From: Flavobacteriales bacterium
GTDB taxonomy: Bacteria > Bacteroidota > Bacteroidia > Flavobacteriales_F > PHOS-HE28
DNA length: 64,000 nucleotides
Direction of reading: 5' to 3'
Assembly (NCBI GenBank): GCA_023382455.1
Contig: JAHDVX010000006.1
Span: 73,995-137,994 of the forward strand
Of this stretch, positions 1-8,484 are shown piece after piece. Position 1 is the stretch's first letter, and every line of letters starts with the position of its first letter. The notes under the pieces were generated by a model. The model made no database searches. It worked only from the letters and a program-made list of their open reading frames with translations, and was not told the DNA's origin. Made by a program: the position numbers and the translations under genes.

Positions 1-1
1 C

Positions 2-670
2 TACGACGGGGGCCAGATCTGGAAGCGCGGGCTATGGCGCAACGGGGAGAAGGACAGCCTGTGGACCACCTGGTTCGAAGGCGGGCAGAAACTGCAGGAG
101 GGGCGCTATGCCGCCGGCAAGGAGGAAGGCCTGTGGAACAGCTGGTATGAGAACGGCCAACAGAAAGACAAGGGCGGCTATAAGCAAGGCCGGATGGACG
201 GCATCTGGCAGGGCTGGCTACCCGACGGGCAGGAGCGCTACATGGCCACCTGGAAGGAGGATGTGAAGAACGGACCTTGGAAAAGCTGGTATGAAAACGG
301 CAAACTGCAGGAGGAAGGCAGCTTCGCCGACGGCCTGCGCAGCGGCCGGTGGACGGAATACAACGACCGGGGTGTGCTCCTGAGCGAAGGCATGTATGCC
401 AAGGGAACCCCCACCGGGCAATGGACATACTATGAGAAAGGCGTGAAGGTGCGCGAACAGGCCTTCCTGAACGGCACGCCCCACGGCAAATGCATCGTGT
501 ATGACCAACGCGGCCGGGTGACCCAGGAGATGAACTACAAGGAAGGGCGCCTGCACGGCCCCATGATCCGCTACAACAGCCGGGGGCAGGAGGTCTCGCG
601 CATCGAGTACGAGGACGGGAAAGTGAAGAAGGCACCTCCCCCGGCCATGCCGGGTTCGCGGAGAAGGTGA
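2..670 (+). CDS. MORN_2/YwqK-repeat protein, 5' truncated by window edge
   Basis: The frame is open from base 2 and ends at 670, giving 222 visible residues; the true start lies upstream. The protein is built of ~23-residue repeats of the form W-x-x-W-Y-E-N-G ... G-x-Y-x-x-G-x-x-x-G-x-W, for example around bases 140-165 and 285-300. This is the MORN_2 repeat of YwqK-type proteins, common in many copies in Bacteroidota. The family is often labelled an antitoxin component by similarity to YwqK, but no toxin is visible here, so I assign only the fold. The basic tail (SRRR) and stop are clear. An internal ATG at 194 is inside the repeats and is not the start. Confidence 0.85.
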   Translation, partial: YDGGQIWKRGLWRNGEKDSLWTTWFEGGQKLQEGRYAAGKEEGLWNSWYENGQQKDKGGYKQGRMDGIWQGWLPDGQERYMATWKEDVKNGPWKSWYENGKLQEEGSFADGLRSGRWTEYNDRGVLLSEGMYAKGTPTGQWTYYEKGVKVREQAFLNGTPHGKCIVYDQRGRVTQEMNYKEGRLHGPMIRYNSRGQEVSRIEYEDGKVKKAPPPAMPGSRRR

Positions 671-779
671 TCACGGCCCACACGCGTGGGATAGGTGATC
701 GGTTCGCAGTGCGTGAAGTCCACGGGGTCGCCGGTCGGCTTCCACCCGTCAATGTCCGCCTTTCCACGGAACGCAATGT

Positions 780-3152
780 TCAGCGCACCACGGTCACATG
801 GCCGTAGCGGTCCGCGGCTTGGCCGGCAGGGCCGTAGTAGCGGAACATGAACGGATAAACGCCGGGCACCGGCCGATGTCCGTTGAACGTGCCATCCCAG
901 CGCTCAGTGGGGTCCTCCGATTCGAACACCAGCCGGCCCCAGCGGTCGAAGATGCGCAGCCGGAAATACTGGATCCCGGTTCCGTCCACGCCCCACGTGT
1001 CGTTGATGCCGTCCCCGTCCGGGGTGAAGGCATTGGGCAGGTACAGGTTGAACTGCGGCGACACGTTGATGTATTTCACCAGCGTATCCACGCAGCCCAG
1101 GGTGTCCACAATGGCCAACTGGACCGGGTGCAGGCCTGGCTCGGGAAAAGTCACCACTGGGTTGCGGTGCGTGCTCTCCAGGTCCTCCACGCCGAAATCC
1201 CATGACCACGCAATGGCGCCTATGCTCAGGTCGTGGAACTGTACCGGGAAATTGTCCTCCCACAGGCTGCCGTCGATGGCGAAATCCGCAATGGGGCGCT
1301 CCACGGCCACGATGGCGTAGGTGGAATCGCTGATGAGGCATTCATCCGTGACCTTGGCCCAATACCCGGCCGTGTGCTCCGGATGCACCTGGATGCTGTC
1401 CGCCATGGCTCCGGTATTCCACACTATGCTGTACGCCCCGTGGCCCGCCGTGGGGAAGGCCCGTACCGTGATGGTGTCGCCGTAGCAGATCAGCGTGTCA
1501 GGCAGCACTTGCACCCGCACCGAATCATAGTCCACGGCAACGGCGGCGGAATCAACCAGCAGGTTCCCGCACAGGTCGGTCACCTGCAGGTTGAAGGTCT
1601 CCGTCACCGGCGGCGCCACGTTGATCTGCGCCACAGCCCCCAGGCCACCGGCCCAGGCATAGGTGTAGGGCGGCGTTCCCCCGGAGACGGTCCCGTGCAT
1701 CACCACCGGGGTTTCCGGGCAATGGACCAGGGTATCCGGACCCACTTCCAGCTGGAAGCTGTCCGGTTGGAAGATGGTCAGCGTCATGCTGTCCACGGGA
1801 TTGAACACGCCGCATTCATCCGTGACCGAAAGGATGTACACGGTGGTCTGTGGTGGGCGCAGCCAGGCCATGGTATCCCCATCGGCCAGTCCCGTGTTCC
1901 AATCCAGTGTCAATGTGCCGAAACCTCCGGAAACATGTGCGACCATCAAGGTGCTGTCCGAGCAGGTCAACATCGTGTCGGCATTGATGCTCACGTTGAT
2001 GGGCGGCGTGTCCGCGATGTAGAAATGCAGCACCGTGGTATCGCTGCCGCAGTCGCCGTTCCACACCGCCATCAGCTCAATTATTTCAGTGGGTTCCGGG
2101 ATCCCGTCCAACAGGGCGTTCACCGTAACGGAAATGGTGTCCATGCCGGGAAGGAAGATCAGCTGGTCCGTGATGGCATCATAGTCCAGGACTTCCGTGG
2201 CCGTGCCGGATGTGGACAGGTACACCGTGTCGGTCATGGCAAGGTCGCCTTGGCGCACGATGTGGAAGGTGGCGTTGCCGCAGCCTTCATACAAGGTGCT
2301 ATCCTGCCCGCCGCTGTTGATCTGCGCGGACAACTCCACGGAATTGCTCTGGAAGCTGCCGGCCTCGAGGAAGACACCGGAATCCAGGATGCCATCCGAG
2401 ATGTCGGAGATCGCGATCTTGATGTGGTAGGTCTCCCCGCAGATCACCGAGGCGTTCGCCGTGAGCACCGTGGTGAGGCCGTCGTACTGGATGAAGCGCG
2501 GATCGCTGTTGAACGGCGCGTTGCTGCCGTCGCCGTTGTTGATGTAATAGGCGGAGTTGGTGACGTCGTTCACATTGTTGATCGACACGGGCATGCTGGT
2601 ACCTGGTATCAGGGCGATGTTGGCCGCGTTGTTGCTGTACGGCCCGCTGATGCCGGGGCCGCTGAGGAAGAAGCCGAAGACATCGTTGATCGAGTTCACG
2701 AACTCCAGATATTCCTCACTGGCGAACACGAAACGGAAGGAAAGGGAATCGCCCGTGGGGACGAAGTCGAACTGGAGCACGGCCGCATCATACGATTGGG
2801 CGAACCCGGATCCCGAGGCGATCCAGAGGTCGTTGTCACCCGGCCCGTTCAATCCTCCTGCCGGAGTGGTCGTACCGCCTTGGTTGTTGGGGCCCAATGC
2901 CCCGGTCACCAGCCCGGAGGACATCACCATGCCCGAATCCAGGCCGAGCATGCAGCTGGTGCCGTTGAAGGTGCCAAGCTGGCCGGGATTCCCCGAGAAG
3001 GTGATGTTCGATGCAGTGACGCCCGGCCCCAGCAGCACATCCTGGACCACCGTGGTGGCCGGCACTCCGCCGGTGACCAGCAATTGGGCCTGGGCCCCAT
3101 GCGCCAAAACACAACCTGCCAGCAGCAGTAATCGGGATAGGAGACCCGCCAT
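780..3152 (-). CDS. Choice-anchor L domain protein with T9SS type B C-terminal sorting domain
   Basis: A secreted surface protein of 790 residues. I place the start at 3152 (MAGLLSRLLLL...), which begins a good signal peptide ending near AHGAQAQ; the longer frame up to 3245 adds residues that look non-coding. After the signal comes a choice-anchor L domain (roughly residues 35-240, with SFRFVFASEEY), then beta-rich PKD/Calx-beta-like modules containing repeated Cys pairs. The final ~85 residues hold LPNAFTPDGDGINDTW, RIFDRWGRLVFES and WDGTFNG, the hallmark of the gliding-motility-associated type B sorting domain recognised by the type IX secretion system. It is probably exported across the outer membrane and bound to SprF-type partners. 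Function of the passenger is unknown; adhesion is an inference. Confidence 0.9.
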   Translation of the reverse strand: MAGLLSRLLLLAGCVLAHGAQAQLLVTGGVPATTVVQDVLLGPGVTASNITFSGNPGQLGTFNGTSCMLGLDSGMVMSSGLVTGALGPNNQGGTTTPAGGLNGPGDNDLWIASGSGFAQSYDAAVLQFDFVPTGDSLSFRFVFASEEYLEFVNSINDVFGFFLSGPGISGPYSNNAANIALIPGTSMPVSINNVNDVTNSAYYINNGDGSNAPFNSDPRFIQYDGLTTVLTANASVICGETYHIKIAISDISDGILDSGVFLEAGSFQSNSVELSAQINSGGQDSTLYEGCGNATFHIVRQGDLAMTDTVYLSTSGTATEVLDYDAITDQLIFLPGMDTISVTVNALLDGIPEPTEIIELMAVWNGDCGSDTTVLHFYIADTPPINVSINADTMLTCSDSTLMVAHVSGGFGTLTLDWNTGLADGDTMAWLRPPQTTVYILSVTDECGVFNPVDSMTLTIFQPDSFQLEVGPDTLVHCPETPVVMHGTVSGGTPPYTYAWAGGLGAVAQINVAPPVTETFNLQVTDLCGNLLVDSAAVAVDYDSVRVQVLPDTLICYGDTITVRAFPTAGHGAYSIVWNTGAMADSIQVHPEHTAGYWAKVTDECLISDSTYAIVAVERPIADFAIDGSLWEDNFPVQFHDLSIGAIAWSWDFGVEDLESTHRNPVVTFPEPGLHPVQLAIVDTLGCVDTLVKYINVSPQFNLYLPNAFTPDGDGINDTWGVDGTGIQYFRLRIFDRWGRLVFESEDPTERWDGTFNGHRPVPGVYPFMFRYYGPAGQAADRYGHVTVVR

Positions 3153-3430
3153 GGGGAGCCAAATTAAGCCGGCAATAGCAGGTTGCCCCTCCCGCAGGAC
3201 CAGCAGCTCGGACCATTGTGGCGCCATTCCGGGAAAGTTGACCACATGCCCGGGAGCCTGTACGAACGAGGCGGAATAGCACCATGGAAACCCGCAGAAC
3301 GGACGGAACCTTCAGCCCCTTGCACAAATCGGGGAAGGCCAGGCCGGACGTGACAAAGCCCCGGCATTTGCCGAGGCCCTGTCACCTGTCCGTTTTGAGC
3401 CCCTACAAGAGGGAGTCCGCAAATGGCATG

Positions 3431-3607
3431 TCAACGGTTGGCGTTGATGTAAGCGTTGGCGATGAGCTCGCTTTCCCTTACCAGCCCCTGCACGATCTCC
3501 CGGATCAGCTCGTCGAGCTGTTGGTCCGAGTACCGGTGCAGGTCGTTGTACACGTACGACTTGCGCCTGCTGCTCTTGATGAAGGCTATTTTGTCCTTCT
3601 TCGTCAT
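3431..3607 (-). CDS. Small hypothetical protein (58 aa)
   Basis: I choose the ATG at 3607 (MTKKDKIAFIKSSRR) rather than the one at 3634 because a GAAGGGA purine stretch lies just upstream of it. The 58-residue product is charged and predicted helical, with a Lys/Arg-rich first third and an Asp/Glu-rich second half (YSDQQLDELIREIVQGL). No family recognised. The frame looks coding because its composition differs from the overlapping plus-strand frames, and it sits in an otherwise empty stretch. It could be a DNA- or RNA-associated small protein, but nothing proves that. Confidence 0.5.
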   Translation of the reverse strand: MTKKDKIAFIKSSRRKSYVYNDLHRYSDQQLDELIREIVQGLVRESELIANAYINANR

Positions 3608-3701
3608 GGTCCCTTCAACGGAACCAGGCGCCAAAAAGATCCATGCCTCCCCGAAAAAATAAGGAATAGCTACGGGGACGGGCGTTCCGGCGGTGACCGG
3701 C

Positions 3702-3839
3702 TCAGGCCAGGGCGGCGTTGCGCGTGCGCTGGGCCAACAGGAGCCGGAGGGCGTGGAGGTAACGCTCCATGTTACCCTCGCACATCAGGCGCTCAGCGGC
3801 TTGCTTCAACTTCAGGGTGCGTTCCAGGTCGGGTTTCAT
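3702..3839 (-). CDS. Very small hypothetical protein (45 aa)
   Basis: A 45-codon minus-strand frame from ATG 3839 to TGA at 3702. The peptide begins MKPDLERTLKLKQAAERLM and continues as an amphipathic Arg/Leu-rich helix (YLHALRLLLAQRTR). It lies just upstream of the 58-residue small ORF on the same strand, so the two may be cotranscribed. No Shine-Dalgarno sequence is obvious, which is normal in Bacteroidota. No family recognised; the case for it rests on composition and gene order. Confidence 0.4.
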   Translation of the reverse strand: MKPDLERTLKLKQAAERLMCEGNMERYLHALRLLLAQRTRNAALA

Positions 3840-3986
3840 CGGGTTGGCTATTCAGGTTCCCCGGGGAAGTTTCCAATGCCGTGCCAAACTCCTCAACCCC
3901 TTTGTTGGCGCGGCTTCCTGGGGGCGCGAGCAGGGGGTTGCAGCACCGCAGCCGCCCGGGTACGCCCGCGGCGTATTTTCGCACCG

Positions 3987-4646
3987 ATGCGTGAAAGGCC
4001 CTTCCTGATCGGCCTGGCCGGTGGCAGCGGCTCCGGCAAGACCACCATGGTCCGCACCTTGCGCGACCTGCTTCCGCCAGGGCACGTGAGCACCCTCACG
4101 CAGGACGACCATTACCTGCCCGACGAGCGGCAGGTACGGGATGCCAACGGATGGATCAACTACGACCTGCCGGAAGCCCTGGACCTGGACCAGCTCGCCG
4201 AGGACCTGCGTTGCCTGGCCCAAGGGGGCACCGTCCGCCATCCCGAGTACACGTTCAACCAGAGCGACGAGGTACGCTGGCGGGTGGTGCAACCCGCGCC
4301 GGTAGTCGTTGTTGAAGGGCTGTTCCTGATGCACCATCAGGGCCTGCGCGAGCTGTTCGACCTGACGGTCTTCGTGGAGGCGGGCGAAGAGGTGCAGCTG
4401 CAACGGCGCGTCGCACGTGATGCGCGTGAACGCGGCTACGGTGAGCAGCATGTACGCTATCAATGGGAGCACCATGTGCTGCCCGCCTACCGCAACTACC
4501 TGTTGCCCTACCGCCCGCTCTGCGACCTGGTGGTGAGCAGCGAACAGTCCAGCAGGCACGCCTTGGCGGAGCTGTGCGACCGGTTGGCCCGCGAGCCGGG
4601 CCTGGAGCCGTTTTTTGCCGACGTGGCGGTGCCTCAACCGGCGTAG
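3987..4646 (+). CDS. udk: Uridine kinase-type P-loop kinase
   Basis: A 219-residue P-loop kinase of the uridine/cytidine kinase family, expected to phosphorylate uridine (and cytidine) with NTP in pyrimidine salvage. The start at 3987 (MRERPFLIGLAGG) places the Walker A motif GGSGSGKTT at residues 12-20, exactly where the family has it. Downstream are the substrate loop DDHY around residue 41, the N-W-D-like NYDLPEALD segment and the VVEGLF strand. Upstream in-frame sequence to 3693 lacks coding character. The 3' end overlaps the convergent nadD end by 13 bases. Related phosphoribulokinase-like kinases cannot be fully excluded. Confidence 0.85.
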   Translation: MRERPFLIGLAGGSGSGKTTMVRTLRDLLPPGHVSTLTQDDHYLPDERQVRDANGWINYDLPEALDLDQLAEDLRCLAQGGTVRHPEYTFNQSDEVRWRVVQPAPVVVVEGLFLMHHQGLRELFDLTVFVEAGEEVQLQRRVARDARERGYGEQHVRYQWEHHVLPAYRNYLLPYRPLCDLVVSSEQSSRHALAELCDRLAREPGLEPFFADVAVPQPA

Positions 4647-5224
4647 AGGCCGTTCTGCCGGATGTAGGTGAGCACCTTGGGGTCCACCATGCCGTCCAAG
4701 GGTTTCCAGTTGCGCAGCCGCGTGCGGATGCCCGTGGAGGAAAGCGGTGTTTGCGGCGCATCGGGCACCAGGGTCACCGCCGGGTGGTAGAGCAGGTCCG
4801 CCTGGGCCAAATGCTCTTCCAGGCCCGGGCGCGGGTATACCAGTACCGGCGTTTTATCCAGCATGGTGGAGATGTCCTTCCACTGATGGAGCGAGGCCAG
4901 GTTGTCACTCCCGATGATGAGGAAAAACTCGTGCTGGGGCCATCGTTCGCGCATGAAGGCCAGGGTGTCCGCCGTGTAGTTGGGCTTGGGCAGGTCCAGC
5001 TCCAGCCCGCTGGCGCTTATTCCCGGGATGCCCTGAACGGCCAAATGGGCCATGGCCAGCCGGTGCTTTTCCGGGCTGAGCTTGCGGTCCTGCTTGAAGG
5101 GGTTCTGGGGGGTCACCACCAGCCACACCTGATCGAGGCCACGGTGCTCCAGCATGTACTTGGCCAGCTGCACGTGGCCGAGGTGGGGGGGGTCGAACGA
5201 CCCGAAGAGGCAGCCGATCTTCAT
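4634..5224 (-). CDS. nadD: Nicotinate-nucleotide adenylyltransferase
   Basis: Transfers AMP from ATP to nicotinate mononucleotide to give deamido-NAD in NAD biosynthesis. The 196-residue protein starts MKIGCLFGSFDPPHLGHV, containing the nucleotidyltransferase GxFDPxHxGH signature at residues 8-17. The C-terminal signature SSTGIR (the ISSTxIR motif) is present. Length is typical for bacterial NadD. Its ATG overlaps the gmk stop by four bases (5221-5224), so translation of the two is probably coupled, in the order yicC-gmk-nadD. Confidence 0.95.
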   Translation of the reverse strand: MKIGCLFGSFDPPHLGHVQLAKYMLEHRGLDQVWLVVTPQNPFKQDRKLSPEKHRLAMAHLAVQGIPGISASGLELDLPKPNYTADTLAFMRERWPQHEFFLIIGSDNLASLHQWKDISTMLDKTPVLVYPRPGLEEHLAQADLLYHPAVTLVPDAPQTPLSSTGIRTRLRNWKPLDGMVDPKVLTYIRQNGLYAG

Positions 5225-5790
5225 TGGGCCAGGAAGGCACGTACGGTTTCGTAGGCCTCTTCACAGGCCCGGTGCATGTCGTCGTTGATCAATACGTGGT
5301 CGTATTTTACCGTGTAGGTCAGTTCGTGTGCGGCCTTGTCCACCCGGACCCGCAACGTTTCGGGCGTTTCCGTACCCCGCAGCAGCAACCGCTGTTCCAA
5401 CGCCTCGATGGTGGGCGGCGACACGAAAATGGAAAGGGCGCCGTTGCCGAAGATCTCCTTGAGCCGCACGCCGCCCACCACGTCGACATCGAAGATGGGG
5501 TGCCGGCCTTCCGCCCAAATGCGTTCGATCTCACTGCGCAACGTGCCATAGAACCGGCCCGGGTACACCTCCTCCCACTCCACGAAGGCATCCTTGGCGA
5601 TCCGCGCCCGGAACTCTTCCGGCGTGATGAAGAAGTAGTCGTACCCGTCCCGTTCATGGGCGCGCCTGGGCCGGCTGGTGGCGCTGATGGAGAAATCCAG
5701 GCCCAGTCCACGGCCCAGCAGGTGCCGCACAACGGTTGTTTTCCCCGCCCCGGACGGCGCTGATACGATGATGCACTTTCCTGTGGCCAC
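5221..5790 (-). CDS. gmk: Guanylate kinase
   Basis: Phosphorylates GMP to GDP with ATP, an essential purine step in the cytosol. The 189-residue sequence starts MATGKCIIVSAPSGAGKTT, with the P-loop at residues 10-19, followed by SATSRPRR and the GMP-binding region DGYDYFF and EWEEVYPGRFYGT, all standard guanylate kinase landmarks. It lies between yicC, 9 bases upstream, and nadD, with a four-base overlap; all three read on the minus strand and form a compact operon. Confidence 0.97.
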   Translation of the reverse strand: MATGKCIIVSAPSGAGKTTVVRHLLGRGLGLDFSISATSRPRRAHERDGYDYFFITPEEFRARIAKDAFVEWEEVYPGRFYGTLRSEIERIWAEGRHPIFDVDVVGGVRLKEIFGNGALSIFVSPPTIEALEQRLLLRGTETPETLRVRVDKAAHELTYTVKYDHVLINDDMHRACEEAYETVRAFLAQ

Positions 5791-5799
5791 GGTGATCTG

Positions 5800-6666
5800 T
5801 TACAGGACGTTCAACACTTGCTCCTTGATCTTCTCCAACTCGTCCTTCATGAGCACCACCAGGCGCTGCATGTCCGCATCATTGCTCTTGGACCCGAGGG
5901 TATTGATCTCCCGCCCCATTTCCTGGGCGATGAACCCGAGCTTCCGGCCCTGGCCCTCCTCCTGTTCCATGGTCTCCGAGAAATAGGCGCAATGGGTGGC
6001 CAGGCGAAGCTTTTCCTCGGTCACGTCCAGCTTTTCCAAGTAGAACACCAGCTCCTGTTCGAAGCGGTCGGGGTCCACTTTGGCCTGCAGCTCATTCAGC
6101 CGCGAGCGGAGGCGCTCACGGATGCGCTCGATCCGTGCGGCATCCATGGCTTTCACCTCTTCCAGGAACCGCAATATGTTGGCCGTTCGATCTTTCAGCT
6201 CGGCCTGGAGCTTGGCGCCTTCCGCCTGCCGAAAGGCATCAAAGGATTGCCAAGCCTGGTCCCTGAGTACCTGCACATCTTCCCATTCGGACGCACCTGC
6301 CTCCTCCTTGGCCGTGGACATCACATCGGGCAGGCGCAGCACCATGGCCATCAAGTCCGTTGGGGATCCGGGGTCCACCGCAGCCTGGATGGTGCGCAGC
6401 TCATCGTAGTAGGCTTTGATGAGCTCGGCGTTGAAGGTGGTGCGCTTGCCTGCCAATGCGGATTCCATGCCCAGGAACAGGTCGGCCTTGCCGCGCACCA
6501 CGCGCTCCCCTGCCCATTGGCGAAGTTCGGCTTCCTTATCGCGCCAGGCTGCGGGCAACTTCACTTGGAGGTCCAGTTGCTTGCCGTTGAGCGAGCGCAT
6601 CTCCATGGTCACTTTCTTGCCGTTCACCAAGCCTTCGGCCCGGCCAAAGCCGGTCATGGAGCGCAT
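5800..6666 (-). CDS. yicC: YicC-family endoribonuclease
   Basis: A 288-residue protein starting MRSMTGFGRAEG, the invariant N-terminus of the YicC family; a second ATG one codon upstream (6669) is equally usable. The longer frame to 6813 is rejected because the added residues run into a degraded transporter copy. The C-terminal half contains the conserved ELVFYLEKLDVTEEKLRLATH and GRKLGFIAQEMGREINTLGSK blocks of the family (DUF1732). E. coli YicC is an RNA-degrading stress protein, and gmk is a frequent neighbour of yicC, as here. Confidence 0.95.
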   Translation of the reverse strand: MRSMTGFGRAEGLVNGKKVTMEMRSLNGKQLDLQVKLPAAWRDKEAELRQWAGERVVRGKADLFLGMESALAGKRTTFNAELIKAYYDELRTIQAAVDPGSPTDLMAMVLRLPDVMSTAKEEAGASEWEDVQVLRDQAWQSFDAFRQAEGAKLQAELKDRTANILRFLEEVKAMDAARIERIRERLRSRLNELQAKVDPDRFEQELVFYLEKLDVTEEKLRLATHCAYFSETMEQEEGQGRKLGFIAQEMGREINTLGSKSNDADMQRLVVLMKDELEKIKEQVLNVL

Positions 6667-6789
6667 CATGGGCGCCAAAGGTAGCGGTGTGCGCCAATGC
6701 CCGAGGACATGGGAAGAGTGGGGGTAAAACCGCCGGAGCCGGACTGCGAACGCACCCGACCACCGCCCTGTCGGCCCAGCGATCTTGGC

Positions 6790-7048
6790 GCACCGTTTCT
6801 TGCCGGCCCACAAGCCCTACCCCAATGAAGATGCACATGGCACTGCCCCCGCTATGCCCACCGCCGAGGAAGATGAGCATCAATGCCCCGGCCGCGCCCA
6901 GGGCCACGCCAATGGATTTGTTGCGGGTAATTCGCTCGCCGATCAACACACCACTCAGCACCAGAATGGGTGTGGCCACCATGATGATGCTGGCGTGCAC
7001 GGCAGAAGTGCGCATCAGGCCGTGAAAAAACATCAGTTGGTTGGACCC
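6790..7048 (-). pseudogene. Degraded DMT/EamA transporter copy with internal deletion
   Basis: Minus-strand sequence here translates to NQLMFFHGLMRTSAVHASII and on through an EamA-type membrane region up to a Gly-rich loop. It is clearly a copy of the intact transporter at 41485-42384, which has the matching INQLMFFHGLMRTSPVHAS. The copy has lost its N-terminal third, lacks two residues after TPILVL, and then jumps from the middle Gly-rich loop straight to a short version of the normal C-terminus (GVGLVGRQE versus GVWLVGRRE), so about 120 residues are deleted. It abuts the yicC start. Confidence 0.75.
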
Positions 7049-7138
7049 GGGGCAACTGGCACACGATCCAGGTCTTGTACTGGAGCGTCCAAGTGCCGCC
7101 AGCGGCGCGGTGGTGCATGGTCCTAAAGCTGACCCAAC

Positions 7139-7297
7139 TCACCACTTTCCTTGTCCTCCAGTTCCTTCAAGGCAGGTCCCTTCCACCTCTACTTCTCCCT
7201 CCTCCCGGTTGGCACGTACCACTGTCACGGTCCATCCCGCTTCAAGCCCAGGTAACTTGTCGAAATCTCTCGGTAACCATGGGCTGAATCCAGCCAT
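7139..7297 (-). CDS. Possible small ORF or gene remnant (52 aa)
   Basis: A minus-strand frame beginning ATG at 7297 (MAGFSPWLPRDFDKLPGLEA) and ending TGA at 7139. The composition (VTVVRANREEGEVEVEG) looks protein-like, and the frame stays open 9 codons upstream of the ATG. No family recognised. It sits between the GNAT gene and the degraded transporter copy, so it may be another remnant rather than a working gene. The rest of 7049-7381 shows nothing I can assign. Confidence 0.25.
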   Translation of the reverse strand: MAGFSPWLPRDFDKLPGLEAGWTVTVVRANREEGEVEVEGTCLEGTGGQGKW

Positions 7298-7381
7298 CCC
7301 ACTAAAATCGGGATAGAACCAATGTTTCTATTGCGAATTGGAACAAGTATATGGCGCAATGGTATAGCCTTCTTCCGGGAC

Positions 7382-8179
7382 CTACCCCAACCCCTCACCG
7401 ATCCATCCGTACACCATCGCGGGCTGCCAAGTCAGCGCATCGCCGAGGCGCATGCGCAACCGGCAGCCTTGCAGGGAGTAACCGCGCTGTTCCAGGAATG
7501 CACGGGCGGCGGCATTGGCCTCCGGCAGCCAAATTTCCCGCACGTGCGGCAAGTGCCAACGCAACAGTTCCCCACCCGCGTCAGGGCGGTCCGCCAGTAT
7601 GGGGCCATCACCCAGCAGGGGAAGGTAGCAGCCGCGCACACGGCCTTTTTCGGTATAGATGCGGCCGACGTAAAGGTGTTCGCCCACCAGTGAGCGGCGG
7701 TCCTCGCCGCTGGCCTTCCGGTCCAGGTGCAGGATGCCCAGTACGTGGCGTGGCTCGCACAACTCCACTTCATCCAATGTCGGCTCCTCACAACTTCCGC
7801 CCGCATAGCACAGGTAGCGGCTCTCCGTTACAAAGCCCATCCGGGTCCATGCGGAAACCCGGTCTTCTTCCACTACGGTGCTCACCGTGCTGCAACCATG
7901 GTCCCGGAGCTCCGCCAGCAAAGCCTCCTGCAATTCACCTTCCGCGATGGACCTGCCCGTGCCGGGCAGCGCTATGCAGTTTCCCAACCAGCCAGTGCCT
8001 TGGTGCGCAATGGCGGTTCCCAGCCCGGTAACAGTTCCGGAAGGGCCCGTGTGCTTGACCGCCACGGCGTATGGTGTGCTGATGTGCCAGCGCAGCCGGG
8101 CCATCATCCGCGCCCGCATGGCCGGGTCCAGCGCGTCCAGTGCGGGCAGGTCTTCAACGGTAAAGCGGGAGATGGACAT
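7382..8179 (-). CDS. GNAT-family N-acetyltransferase
   Basis: A 265-residue protein starting MSISRFTVEDLPALDALDP. The N-terminal half follows the GNAT fold: beta strand AVAVKHTGPSGTVTG, then GWLGNCIALPGTGRS in place of the acetyl-CoA pyrophosphate loop, then a helix and EEDRVSAWTRMGFV (the usual G-F strand). The C-terminal half resembles the second domain of YitH-type GNAT proteins, with IWLPEANAAARAFLEQRGY. Substrate unknown. It stands alone, with gaps on both sides. Confidence 0.75.
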   Translation of the reverse strand: MSISRFTVEDLPALDALDPAMRARMMARLRWHISTPYAVAVKHTGPSGTVTGLGTAIAHQGTGWLGNCIALPGTGRSIAEGELQEALLAELRDHGCSTVSTVVEEDRVSAWTRMGFVTESRYLCYAGGSCEEPTLDEVELCEPRHVLGILHLDRKASGEDRRSLVGEHLYVGRIYTEKGRVRGCYLPLLGDGPILADRPDAGGELLRWHLPHVREIWLPEANAAARAFLEQRGYSLQGCRLRMRLGDALTWQPAMVYGWIGEGLG

Positions 8180-8484
8180 GGCTGAGCCAGTGACTGATTA
8201 GAATGGCTTCATTGATCGGGTAACCCGGTAGCAGGAAGTATCCGGTAGGAAGGGTGCGCAGATATGCATCCCAGGCAAATCACTTGTTGGCCCAGTTGCC
8301 GCACGTCTTCAAAGATCCTTGCGACCATAGTGCGACTTCCCCGCTCCATAACTTCCAATGAAGAACTTGGAGCCATCGCCTCCAGCAGCAAAAACACCCC
8401 TCTCCGCACACCCCGGATCAAGAGGGCGGCGGGGAAGGGCATTTTTCGAAGGACTGAGGTTCCGTTCATCTGCTTTGGCGGGCC
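8180..8484. other. Intergenic stretch, nothing assignable
   Basis: 305 bases between the GNAT gene and the FN3 gene. A minus-strand frame of 86 codons (8209-8469) exists, but its translation has no recognisable pattern and no supporting start context, so I do not call it. No tRNA, repeat or clear terminator seen. Confidence 0.4.

Noticed and set aside
1233-3131. 632-codon plus-strand open frame
   Set aside because: It lies wholly opposite the choice-anchor L gene, is His/Arg/Gly-rich as expected for the antisense of GC-rich coding DNA, and shows no domain.
780-3152. T9SS link for the RHS operon
   Set aside because: The T9SS type B domain is confined to this separate gene; none of the RHS operon proteins ends in a recognisable T9SS sorting domain.
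8209-8469. 86-codon minus-strand ORF
   Set aside because: No domain, no start context and atypical composition; overlapping frames are equally long.
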